Source of the DNA: Oligoflexia bacterium
GTDB taxonomy: Bacteria; Bdellovibrionota; UBA1018
Direction of reading: 5' to 3'
Length of the DNA: 56,860 nt
NCBI GenBank assembly: GCA_903881565.1
Contig: CAIRTR010000085.1
Coordinates: forward strand, 1-56,860
A program made the position numbers and the translations under genes. Below the pieces are notes generated by a model. That model did no database searches, was not told the origin of the DNA, and was given only the letters and a program-made list of their open reading frames with translations. Below are positions 36,143 to 45,319 of this stretch, piece after piece (the stretch's first letter is position 1; every line of letters starts with the position of its first letter).

Positions 36143-38807
36143 TGCCCCCCCCTCCCTCTTCTTCTTCGGGCGCACTGGTGAGCCTACGAAACCCACAACA
36201 ATCCGAAACCCGACAACGATCACAGTCCTTGCGCATCTTGGGGGCGGCCGAATATTGCCCGGATTTCATTTTCTCAACTTCGGCACCGAGATGAGCTTCA
36301 AATCTGCGCCAAACCTCATCATAACTTTCCTCCGCATCCTCGCCCATCAGACTTCGCGAATTCGCGCGCAGATTAACCCACGCGCCTTCCTGTTTTCCGG
36401 AGACTTCAGGGAAAAACACCCCCTTGGTGCGGGTGCCCTGCTTCGTGAGTTCGACGAATTGAATACCCATTACGGGCTTATGTAGGGTCTTTTGCGCCGC
36501 CAACGCGTAAAACGGCAATTGCAGTCGATAGGACAGATTCAACATGTCTGAACCATGTGGGAGAGCTGAGCTTGTCTTAAAATCCGAAATCAACAGCGCC
36601 TCGGCATTCTCCTCGATACGATCGGGCCTACCCTTGATGGTCACATCTCCGATGTGCAGCTCAAGAGTCATGTCATCAATCGCCACGGTCTTTGTTTGCG
36701 CGCGATCCCAAAATTCTTTTTCACGTTTCATGAATACTTCTAGAATCTGCGCCAATTGCTTCTTGATGACGTTTACAATTCGAGTGCTCTTCATCAAACC
36801 CTGAGGAGGATGCTCCGCCCACACCTCTTCAACAGTATCCAAAGCGGCTTTCCCAAACTGGACGCCTGCATCTGAGCCATCCGAAAAAATCCGTGACTTT
36901 AGGAGCCGTCCCACGCACTCATGAAGCAACGATCCACGAACCTGCGGCCAAAGCACAATGTCTGCTTCTTCCTGCTCAAACACCCGCCAACGATCCACAA
37001 CCAGCGAGAGGAGCCCACACTGACTGGCATGATCGAGAGCCGTCGCTGTAAACTCTAACCCGCGCGCGGGGAGACTCACTTCTTGAGGAGGTAAGCTTCG
37101 AAACGGATTGTAACTTTGAGCAAAACGGGGGTGAGTGCCCTTGTCTGAAAATTCCAGCTCCGCAACCCCTAATTCTCTCATAAGACTCTGAAGAGGCTCT
37201 CGCTCTTTACCATCAGGATCATAGGCGGCATCGAAAAATGAGACGGCCTTGGCACGCGTTAACCAACCCCACAAAATATTACGCCGCTGATCGCAACGGC
37301 TTCGGGTTGAATGCAGGCCAAACTCAGGAGCTAAAAGCTCGCGATCTCTTACCGAAAACCACAAGTCTCCCTCTTGCGCGCGCTCCAACCAGTCGGCGGG
37401 CGCGCCAAAAATCCATAGTTTTTCATAATGGATCAGAGAAGCATTCTGAAGACGATAAAGGGCCACCCCTTGTGCTGGCTTAAAATGAGGCGCTGGGGGA
37501 TTTGCCTGCGAAAGACGGTCCTGGGCGCGTTCAAGCCAAAAACGAGGGGGCGCTTTTTTTGAAACACTCCCCACCCTTGATAGATCATCCGCAAAGGTCT
37601 CCCAGAAACTTTCAAAAAAGCTCACCCACTCCTCAAACCCCTGCGCCATTTCGCGAAGGATCTTCACGTGAGCCGCACCCATTTCACGACAAGTCTTTTT
37701 CCCATTTAGAATTTCAAAAATGCCGCTGAGCTCCCCTCGAAGCTCCGCCAATTTTTCGCCCGAATAAGCGTTCAGGCCAGAGCGAATTCCTTTTTGATGA
37801 ATCTCCTTGATCCACTGGAACCTAGGCGTTTGTGCCGCTTCAGGTCTCGGCCACTGGGTCACCCATCGCAAAACCTCGTTGCGCGCAAAATCCCGACCCA
37901 TGAGCTCTAACGGCAAAAGAGCTTGCTTAGCGGCTTCATCCCATTTAAGGCGCGTTGGATCCCTGGGATCTAAAAGGGGAATCCCCCTGCCCTCTAATGC
38001 TCTGAGCAGACTTCTTCTGACTTTGGGGTCATCAGGAATTAAGACCGCGGCGTTTGCCCAGGCTCGATCCACGAGCAGCTCATCGGCTAACCCTTCAGCT
38101 GAATCATCAAGACTATGCCAACGCTGCCACTGCATTTGGGGAAAGACGCCTAAAACTTCAGCACACCCGAGATCTAGGACCTCTAGTTGCGTGACTTGCG
38201 CAAGTGTCTCCCAAAAAGTTTTCTCCAGGCCTTCGGGAGTCCGAGCACTGAGAAGCCTGAGCAGAGTGGGAACTCCAACGACGCCATCCTCGAGCGCTTG
38301 AATCGAATCGCGTAAGAGTCTAGGCAAATCCCAATGTCCAGTGGCCCCAATCCAAGCCTCGTAAGCTTTCGCAAGGCCTCGCACCTCAACGCGCAAAGGG
38401 TTTTCCCCGAAATGCTCAGTCAAACGTTGATCAAAGACGGCTTCTTCTTCTTCATGCGAAAAAGCCAGGCGACCATTTTGAAGCGCGCGATCCAGTTTTC
38501 TAAAAAAATTCTTCTGCCGTCGCAGTTCCTTGACTTCGTGAAGATGCTCTCCAATATGGCGATTCGCGACGAGCGTGCGCAGAATCTCCTCGCGCGCCGT
38601 CGCACCCAAAATACGCTCACCCACCGGATGCCCCGTATTGCGCTCCACAATCCCCGCGCAAAGATCCGGCAGCGTCGTAATGGCGTTCGACACCAGGGGA
38701 ATCCCTTCGAGCAGAATCTGATTCTTCACTTCTTCGCGGGAAATCCCGGTTCCCACACAAAGCTGAGCAAGGGGCTCCAGGCCGCCTAGGTCTTCAAACA
38801 TCAACAT
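36135..38807 (-). CDS. addB: AddB-like PD-(D/E)XK nuclease subunit
   Basis: C-terminal nuclease RGSLLHECVGRLL, KGRPDRIEENAEALLISDFKTSS, YRLQLPFYALAAQ, Cys cluster DCDRCRVSDCCGF; upstream of addA; no Walker A seen. Confidence 0.8.
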   Translation of the reverse strand: MLMFEDLGGLEPLAQLCVGTGISREEVKNQILLEGIPLVSNAITTLPDLCAGIVERNTGHPVGERILGATAREEILRTLVANRHIGEHLHEVKELRRQKNFFRKLDRALQNGRLAFSHEEEEAVFDQRLTEHFGENPLRVEVRGLAKAYEAWIGATGHWDLPRLLRDSIQALEDGVVGVPTLLRLLSARTPEGLEKTFWETLAQVTQLEVLDLGCAEVLGVFPQMQWQRWHSLDDSAEGLADELLVDRAWANAAVLIPDDPKVRRSLLRALEGRGIPLLDPRDPTRLKWDEAAKQALLPLELMGRDFARNEVLRWVTQWPRPEAAQTPRFQWIKEIHQKGIRSGLNAYSGEKLAELRGELSGIFEILNGKKTCREMGAAHVKILREMAQGFEEWVSFFESFWETFADDLSRVGSVSKKAPPRFWLERAQDRLSQANPPAPHFKPAQGVALYRLQNASLIHYEKLWIFGAPADWLERAQEGDLWFSVRDRELLAPEFGLHSTRSRCDQRRNILWGWLTRAKAVSFFDAAYDPDGKEREPLQSLMRELGVAELEFSDKGTHPRFAQSYNPFRSLPPQEVSLPARGLEFTATALDHASQCGLLSLVVDRWRVFEQEEADIVLWPQVRGSLLHECVGRLLKSRIFSDGSDAGVQFGKAALDTVEEVWAEHPPQGLMKSTRIVNVIKKQLAQILEVFMKREKEFWDRAQTKTVAIDDMTLELHIGDVTIKGRPDRIEENAEALLISDFKTSSALPHGSDMLNLSYRLQLPFYALAAQKTLHKPVMGIQFVELTKQGTRTKGVFFPEVSGKQEGAWVNLRANSRSLMGEDAEESYDEVWRRFEAHLGAEVEKMKSGQYSAAPKMRKDCDRCRVSDCCGFRRLTSAPEEEEGGGGSE

Positions 38808-38813
38808 ATTCCA

Positions 38814-39845
38814 TTAGGCATATTCCAGGAGAACTTCCTCTTCGCCAGCTTTGAGAAGCACCTCCGAAGGACGTCCTTTTCGTTTTGAGGTGACCACGCC
38901 CAACTCCCAGGCCGTTTCGCCCGACTTCTTAAGCGCTTTCAAAACCGAACTCGCTTTTGCAGGCGCCACAGCCGCAACCATGCCAATGCCCAAATTGAAG
39001 GTGATGGCACTTTCTTTCAAATCCATCCCCCCAAAATCTCGGATCCATTTAAAGATGCCAGGCCGCTCACGCAAAGGGGGTAATTCAATTTCATAACTCA
39101 CCTTCGAATTCATCCGTGGAACATTAAGAAAGCCAGAGCCTGTGATGTGAGCCAATCCCTTTATATTTCCCTTTTTCAAAAGTCCGCTCAAGGAGTCGAC
39201 ATAAATACGGGTGGGCGTGAACATCTCCTGCGCAATCGAAAACCCATCGAGACCTTCAGGCACGATACGTCTTAAAAACGAAAAACCATTGCTGTGACAC
39301 CCTGAAGAGCGCAATCCAATAAGCACATCTCCGGGACGAATCTCCCGATGCGGCAGCGTCTTGTCTGCGTCAACCATGCCGACCGCAAATCCTGCAAGAT
39401 CGTACTCTCCTGGCGAATAAAAATCGGGCATCTCGGCCGTCTCTCCCCCCACCAAAGCGCAGTGCGCCTGTTTACACCCAGCCACAATGCCTGAGATCAC
39501 ATCACTCGCGATTTGCGAATCTAATTTTCCTGTCGCAAAGTAATCCAAAAAAAACAAAGGCTCAGCGCCCACGCACAAGAGATCATTGACGGACATCGCC
39601 ACCAGATCAATGCCAACCGTCTTATGCTCCTTGAGCCGAAAAGCGAGTTTTAACTTAGTGCCCACCCCATCGGTAGAGGCCGCAATCAGCCGCTTCTTAT
39701 CCAAAGCAAACAGGGATGCGTAACCCCCGATCGAAGATTTGACCCTCGAATTCAAAGTGGGCTTTACCAACGTCTGAATCTTCTCCACCAGGCGATCTGC
39801 GGCATCACGATCCACTCCCGCTTGCTCGTAATTCAATGCGCTCAA
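38814..39845 (-). CDS. purM: Phosphoribosylformylglycinamidine cyclo-ligase
   Basis: STDGVGTKLKLAF, GIDLVAMSVNDLLCVGAEPLFFLDYFATGKL, LVGGETAEMPDFYSPGEYDLAGFAVG, LAHITGSGFLNVPRM. Confidence 0.97.
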   Translation of the reverse strand: MSALNYEQAGVDRDAADRLVEKIQTLVKPTLNSRVKSSIGGYASLFALDKKRLIAASTDGVGTKLKLAFRLKEHKTVGIDLVAMSVNDLLCVGAEPLFFLDYFATGKLDSQIASDVISGIVAGCKQAHCALVGGETAEMPDFYSPGEYDLAGFAVGMVDADKTLPHREIRPGDVLIGLRSSGCHSNGFSFLRRIVPEGLDGFSIAQEMFTPTRIYVDSLSGLLKKGNIKGLAHITGSGFLNVPRMNSKVSYEIELPPLRERPGIFKWIRDFGGMDLKESAITFNLGIGMVAAVAPAKASSVLKALKKSGETAWELGVVTSKRKGRPSEVLLKAGEEEVLLEYA

Positions 39846-39856
39846 TTGAAGCCCTC

Positions 39857-41428
39857 CTAATGGAAAAAATGCCGAACACCCGTAAAAGCCATCGCAATGC
39901 CAAATTCGTTACAAGCCTGGATGCTTTCCTGATCCTTCACACTGCCACCCGGCTGCACGATCCGCGTGATCCCGGCCGAATGGGCGACCTCAACAGAATC
40001 TCGAAAAGGGAAAAACCCATCACTCACCAAGATACAGTCCGACAGTTTTCCGCCACTTTCGCGCAACACCGCCTGCGCTCTTGGAATCGCAAGGATTTTG
40101 AGAGCGTCCACCCGATTGGGCTGCCCCTGGCCCGCGCCAATGAGTTGGAAAGCGCCTGAGAATCCTGGCACCTCACGTACGATCGCCAAGGCATTGGACT
40201 TAAGTGAAGCACAGACCTTGATTCCAAAATGAGCAAGCGCCGAAAAACTCTCAGGCCAATGAGCTTCGCTTACAAAATTCAACGTTTCATTTGAACCTTT
40301 ACCCACCCCCTTGTCCGCCGATTGAACAAGTCTCCCACCGGGAATCGAGAGTTCCTTTTGCCTAGCCTGCTCACCAAAACGATAAATTTCGACCGCTTTG
40401 AGATTCTTTCTCCTCTTCAACAAAAGCTCGCGCGCGGGACTCTGCGCGGAGAAACCGGGAGCCGCTACAACATCAACAAATTTATCAGCCAGCCAAAGAG
40501 CCGTTTCATTCTCCAAAGGTTCTGAAAAAACAACAACTCCCCCAAAAGCGGAGACAGGATCACCTTCCCACGCCTTGATCAAGGCCGTTTTTTGCGCCGA
40601 TGCGTGCGATTTAGGCACCCAAGCAACCCCACACGGGTTGTTGTGTTTTAAGATGACCACCGCACTGGCAGACGATTTATCGAGCTCGCTAATAAGGTGA
40701 TATGCCGCCGATAGATCCAGGATGTTGTTATAGGACAGCGAGTGACTCGTCCAATTAAGCGGGGGATTCTCGCCAATCTCCACATGGGCACTTTGATGGG
40801 GATTCTCCCCATACCGCAAAGGGATCACGCGCTTTTTGCCAAGCTGAGATGCAATCGCGGCATCATAGTGGGACACGAGATCCCAGGACTGGGCAGTGCA
40901 CTCTTTAACAGTTTCAACACCCACGGCCTTCTGCGCCTGAAGTTCGGAAATGACTTTTGAATATTGCGAAGGCGCAGTCAGTACCAAAACATGAGGGACA
41001 TTCTTCGCAGCCGCGCGTACCAGAGTGGGTCCGCCGATATCCACTTCTTCTATTAATTCCTTGGGCGTAATCCCCGGCCTCTTGCACGCCTCTTCAAACG
41101 GGTAAAAGTTCACGACCACGCAATCGATAGGCCGAATTCCCAATCGTTTGGCGTCCTCTTCATCTTGCGCGTCACCACGCCTGAATAAAATCCCACTGCA
41201 TACGCCAAAAGACAGCGTCTTCATGCGGCCATTGAAGGCCTCGGGAGAACCCGAAATCTCTTCAATTGAAACCACAGGGAGCCCGGCCTCTTTAAGCATC
41301 AAAGCCGTCCCGCCTGTCGCGACCAGCTCCGTGCCGCACGCCACTAATGCTCGCCCCAGCTCCACAAGCCCGGTCTTATCGGAAACACTTAAAAGCGCTC
41401 TGCGAATTTTAAGTTCAGATATTGGAGC
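39857..41428 (-). CDS. purH: Bifunctional AICAR transformylase / IMP cyclohydrolase
   Basis: ALLSVSDKTGLVELGRALV, FNGRMKTLS, YGENPHQSA, KHNNPCGVAW; GTG at 41428 with upstream AGGAGGT. Confidence 0.95.
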   Translation of the reverse strand, partial: APISELKIRRALLSVSDKTGLVELGRALVACGTELVATGGTALMLKEAGLPVVSIEEISGSPEAFNGRMKTLSFGVCSGILFRRGDAQDEEDAKRLGIRPIDCVVVNFYPFEEACKRPGITPKELIEEVDIGGPTLVRAAAKNVPHVLVLTAPSQYSKVISELQAQKAVGVETVKECTAQSWDLVSHYDAAIASQLGKKRVIPLRYGENPHQSAHVEIGENPPLNWTSHSLSYNNILDLSAAYHLISELDKSSASAVVILKHNNPCGVAWVPKSHASAQKTALIKAWEGDPVSAFGGVVVFSEPLENETALWLADKFVDVVAAPGFSAQSPARELLLKRRKNLKAVEIYRFGEQARQKELSIPGGRLVQSADKGVGKGSNETLNFVSEAHWPESFSALAHFGIKVCASLKSNALAIVREVPGFSGAFQLIGAGQGQPNRVDALKILAIPRAQAVLRESGGKLSDCILVSDGFFPFRDSVEVAHSAGITRIVQPGGSVKDQESIQACNEFGIAMAFTGVRHFFH

Positions 41429-42185
41429 CACGCCTGACCTCCTGAAACGCATTTTCAAATAACTGTGCCCCCTGCCCAGGCGCACTGGCTCGTCCCGCTT
41501 GCAGTGTCCACTCCGGATGCGAAGACCATCGAACAAAGGCTTCAGGATGCGGCATGAGTCCAAAAATTCGGCCGCTTGAATCGCAAAGCCCTGCTAAACT
41601 CTCATCGCTCCCATTAGGATTATCTTCATAGGTGAGACAATTACGGCCGAGCCTCACCATTTTCCCCCACACTTCGGTCTTGCGAGTTTGATCAAAAACG
41701 ATGCGGCCTTCGCCATGTCGAATAGGCAAGTCCATGGATCCGACGCCTTTAAGCCAAACACACCGCGTCCCTGAAGGGCTGACCTTCGTCCAGGCGTTGA
41801 TGAACCGACCACTCGCATTTTGCGTGATTGAAATCTCTTTTCCAAAAGTACCCATCCGAATGAGCGCCTGAAAGCCGTTGCAGACGCCCAGGACAAGGCC
41901 GCCCCGGTCGGCAAAGAGCCCCAAATTCCAACCTAACTGGTGCTGAATTTTCAAGGCGAGAACTTTGCCCGAGGTCAGATGATCGGCAAAAGAAAATCCA
42001 CCCGGAAGCGCCAGCACTGAAAAAGTGCCGGACAATTGATCCAAAGAGACACGTTCAGACACGAGATCGTTGATATGACGAATCTGCGGCATAAACCCGG
42101 CTAAACTAAAGGCATGGGCCGTTTCGCTCTCGCAATTGATTCCATCGCCTGCCAGCACCAATACTCGAGGTTTTGAGTCACTCAC
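41415..42185 (-). CDS. purQ: FGAM synthase glutaminase subunit
   Basis: PRVLVLAGDGINCESETAHAFSLAGF, ALPGGFSFADHL, VLGVCNGFQALIRMG, FGLMPHPEAF; start overlaps the purL stop. Confidence 0.93.
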   Translation of the reverse strand: MSDSKPRVLVLAGDGINCESETAHAFSLAGFMPQIRHINDLVSERVSLDQLSGTFSVLALPGGFSFADHLTSGKVLALKIQHQLGWNLGLFADRGGLVLGVCNGFQALIRMGTFGKEISITQNASGRFINAWTKVSPSGTRCVWLKGVGSMDLPIRHGEGRIVFDQTRKTEVWGKMVRLGRNCLTYEDNPNGSDESLAGLCDSSGRIFGLMPHPEAFVRWSSHPEWTLQAGRASAPGQGAQLFENAFQEVRRGSNI

Positions 42186-45100
42186 TCCCAGTACCCTCCC
42201 TTTTGCCAAGCCACACGGAGCTGTTTCGTGGGAACGCTCCAGGATTTGACACTCTGATCTTCTTTCGGACTCCACATCACTTCAAGTTTCTCGCGCTGAG
42301 TAACACTGCCCAATCTTTTAAACGGAATTCCCAGTTGTCGCAACTCCATCTCCAAAATTTCGGCATCAGAGTCGGCCACCGTCGCGATGAAACTATGGAA
42401 CCCTTCGCCGAAACAAAATTCCCAGGCATCCGTCGCTTCAGGAATTTTTATATAAGCGCCCAACCCGCGAGCCAGCATCCCCTCGACGGCCGCAACAAGC
42501 AGGCCCCCGTCAGAAACATCATGAAGTGATCTGAGCAGACTTTGCTCCTTGCCGACCTCTCCTCCAAGCCATCCATAGATGCGACGGGCTTCTTCCCAAT
42601 TCGGGACGCCCACCCGTGGAAAACCAGGAAGCTGTGAAACCCCTTGAACTCGCTCAAATTCAGAGCCCCACAGTCCAAAAGATTTTCCACCCAAGAGATA
42701 AATCGCATCCCCCGGTGTTTTAAAATCCGCGGTGCGCCCCTGCGCGACGTCCCGCACTTTTGCGATAGCCGTAATCAATAATGTCGGTGGAACCGAAATC
42801 GTCACCGGCTTGCCATCACACTGGCCTCGAAAATCATTCTTCATGCTATCCTTGCCCGAAATCAGTGGCGCGGACAAAGCCAGGGCCGCCTGCTGCATTC
42901 CATAGCAAGCCCGAACGAGCCACGCCGTTTTCAAACGATCGCCTTGGGGATCGGGCCAACAAAAATTATCGATCAAAGCCAGAACCGATTCGGGTCTTCC
43001 GAACTCGCCGCCGACACACAAAACGTTTCTCACCGCCTCATCAACAGCGGATTGGGCCATTAAGAAAGGATCAATATCCGAGAGTTTCGGGTTAATCCCG
43101 CAACCCACGGCAAGTCCAGCAGACGAATTGGTTTTGGGTTTAATAACCGCAGCATCATTAGGCCCGCTATTAGCCCCATGGGCCGTGAACACCGTGTGAA
43201 GAGGTTTAATGACCGACATCCCCTGCACTTCATGATCGTATTGCCTAATCATCCACTCTTTGGACGCAATATTGGGAGAGCCCAATAGCGACAAAAGCGC
43301 ATCCGCCGCTTCAAATTCAAAACGCCGGGTTGAAATTCCTTTTGGGGGATCTACCACGCCCGGCCACTCACCTTCCATCTCAAGCTGGGGCAGACCTTCG
43401 TGCAGAAACTTCAGATCCAAAGCCGCAACCATTTTACCCTCAACCAAGATCTCAAACATTCCTGAGTCCACAAACTCACCTAGGTCACTGACTTCAACTC
43501 CACGACGATCCGCAAGGGTCGTAAAAAGAGGGAGCGCGTCAGGAGAGACGGCCACCGTCATGCGCTCTTGCGATTCGCTCACCACCAGTTCAAACGGTTT
43601 AAGCCCTGGATATTTGGTCTTGGCTAAACTCACATCGACTCGGGCGCCGCCTTTTTCCCCACAAAATCTCGCCATTTCTCCAACCGAAGACGACAAACCG
43701 CCGGCACCATTATCGGTCAGACAACGAATCAGACCTAAATCGCGGGCTTCAAGCAAAAAATCCGACATCCGCTTTTGGGTTAAAGGATCCCCAAGTTGCA
43801 CCGCCGAAAGCGGCGAAAGTTCATCCAACGCCAAAGAAGAAAAAGTCGCGCCATGGATTCCATCTTTTCCAATCCTACCGCCCACCATACATACGCGATC
43901 TCCGGGACGAATCTCCTTCACTTCGGTCCTGCGCCCCTCGATCACGCGCGGGAGAATCCCTCCTGATCCTACAAAAACCAGGGGTTTTCCCAGATACCGC
44001 TCATCAAAAACAAGCGCGCCATTGATGGTAGGAATCCCACTTTGGTTGCCGCCATCCTCAACTCCACGCCGGATCCCATCCAAAATACGTCGGGGGTGCA
44101 TGAGCCGCTCCGGGATGACCCCCTGATAATCCAGAGGCGCGACACAAAACACATCTGTATTGAAAATCGGTTTTGCGCCTAATCCACAGCCTAGAATATC
44201 GCGATTAACTCCCACAATCCCGGTCAAGGCGCCGCCGTAAGGATCCAGCGCAGAAGGGGTATTGTGAGTTTCAACCTTCAAACAAATGGCATCTTCTTCA
44301 TCAAAAGCAATAATGCCTGCATTATCTTTAAATACTGAAATCAACCAATTCTTGGGCAGGAGCTCCGTGGTGCCCACAATCGTTTGATCAAAAAGACTAT
44401 TGATCACTTTTGGAATTGCGACATCTCTGGCCCACTCGGCCTTGGCCTTGGTATCTTCGAAATACCGGATCTTGGCGTTGAAAATCTTATGTTTGCAATG
44501 CTCCGACCAGGTTTGGGCCAGAACTTCAATTTCCACATCCGTCGGGGTTGAGAGCCCCTTCGCTTTTCGCGCGTCCTGTACTTTTGCGTTTGAAAAATGC
44601 TCACGAATCGCCCGAAGTTCGGGCACGCTCAGCGCCCAGACTTTCTCGCGACTCAGACGCTCCAGCTGGGCATCACTCACCCCTTCAAGCGAAACATGCT
44701 GAATCTCTGCGCTCCCGCGAGTGAGAACTTTTGGCAAATCCCGTTTGACTCGCTCCGCATGGAACCGATCGTTTCTCTGCAACTCCTGTTCAGAAACCAA
44801 AGTCCACGTTTCGATTAATTCGTTGCACAAAATATCGCGAGCAATACGGGCCAGCATCTCTTCAGTTAATTGCGGACCTTCGAGTAAAAGCAGAGTTCCG
44901 CTTGCGGCTCTCGCATCACTCAATTTGCGACCCAAGACAATTTCAAAGGCTTCAAGCGTGGTTCGCGCCACGGTATCGGTGACCCCTGGCCTGAAACGCC
45001 TCTCAAGCGCCCAAAACTTGCCCGGGCGATGAGGCGCGCCAGTCATGACGTCGAGGATTCCGCCGTGTTTTCCGGCAGCCGAAGGAATCAAATTTCCGGT

Positions 45101-45319
45101 AAATACCCAACCTAAAACGCGATCCCAAAAAATTTCGACCACTGCCGGGATCATCTCTTCTCGTGAACTGGGGAGCTCAACCCAAGCAATGGGGAGGACG
45201 CGCATCCAACGCACGCATTTGGCAATCTCGGGATGCGCAAGTTGTAATCTTCTGAGTAATAAATCCGAAGCAGGATCGGCAAATTCCGGCCGGGTCGCAA
45301 GTTCAATTCTGCAAAACAC
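42182..45319 (-). CDS. purL: FGAM synthase: PurS-like N-terminus fused to PurL
   Basis: N-terminal PurS-like segment (LERRFRPGVTDTVARTTLEAFEIVLGRKLSDAR...), then PurL motifs (AQTWSEHCKHKIF, VETHNTPSALDPYGGALTGIVGVNRDILG, VVSESQERM, HDVSDGGLLVAAVEGMLA). Confidence 0.93.
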   Translation of the reverse strand: MFCRIELATRPEFADPASDLLLRRLQLAHPEIAKCVRWMRVLPIAWVELPSSREEMIPAVVEIFWDRVLGWVFTGNLIPSAAGKHGGILDVMTGAPHRPGKFWALERRFRPGVTDTVARTTLEAFEIVLGRKLSDARAASGTLLLLEGPQLTEEMLARIARDILCNELIETWTLVSEQELQRNDRFHAERVKRDLPKVLTRGSAEIQHVSLEGVSDAQLERLSREKVWALSVPELRAIREHFSNAKVQDARKAKGLSTPTDVEIEVLAQTWSEHCKHKIFNAKIRYFEDTKAKAEWARDVAIPKVINSLFDQTIVGTTELLPKNWLISVFKDNAGIIAFDEEDAICLKVETHNTPSALDPYGGALTGIVGVNRDILGCGLGAKPIFNTDVFCVAPLDYQGVIPERLMHPRRILDGIRRGVEDGGNQSGIPTINGALVFDERYLGKPLVFVGSGGILPRVIEGRRTEVKEIRPGDRVCMVGGRIGKDGIHGATFSSLALDELSPLSAVQLGDPLTQKRMSDFLLEARDLGLIRCLTDNGAGGLSSSVGEMARFCGEKGGARVDVSLAKTKYPGLKPFELVVSESQERMTVAVSPDALPLFTTLADRRGVEVSDLGEFVDSGMFEILVEGKMVAALDLKFLHEGLPQLEMEGEWPGVVDPPKGISTRRFEFEAADALLSLLGSPNIASKEWMIRQYDHEVQGMSVIKPLHTVFTAHGANSGPNDAAVIKPKTNSSAGLAVGCGINPKLSDIDPFLMAQSAVDEAVRNVLCVGGEFGRPESVLALIDNFCWPDPQGDRLKTAWLVRACYGMQQAALALSAPLISGKDSMKNDFRGQCDGKPVTISVPPTLLITAIAKVRDVAQGRTADFKTPGDAIYLLGGKSFGLWGSEFERVQGVSQLPGFPRVGVPNWEEARRIYGWLGGEVGKEQSLLRSLHDVSDGGLLVAAVEGMLARGLGAYIKIPEATDAWEFCFGEGFHSFIATVADSDAEILEMELRQLGIPFKRLGSVTQREKLEVMWSPKEDQSVKSWSVPTKQLRVAWQKGGYWE

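Noticed and set aside
36135-36223. Upstream addA start at 36223 with an 89-bp overlap into addB
   Set aside because: GTG at 36142 has an excellent SD (GGAGGGGGGG) and overlaps the addB stop by 8 nt; the N-terminal extension (MIVVGFRIVVGFVG...) looks like out-of-frame addB.
41429-41563. 45-aa N-terminal extension of purH in the ORF track
   Set aside because: It overlaps purQ; GTG at 41428 is preceded by AGGAGGT and starts just before conserved PurH sequence.
43260-44126. 288-aa plus-strand ORF inside purL
   Set aside because: Antisense shadow of a clear PurL coding sequence; low-complexity Ser/Pro/Arg composition and no recognizable motif.
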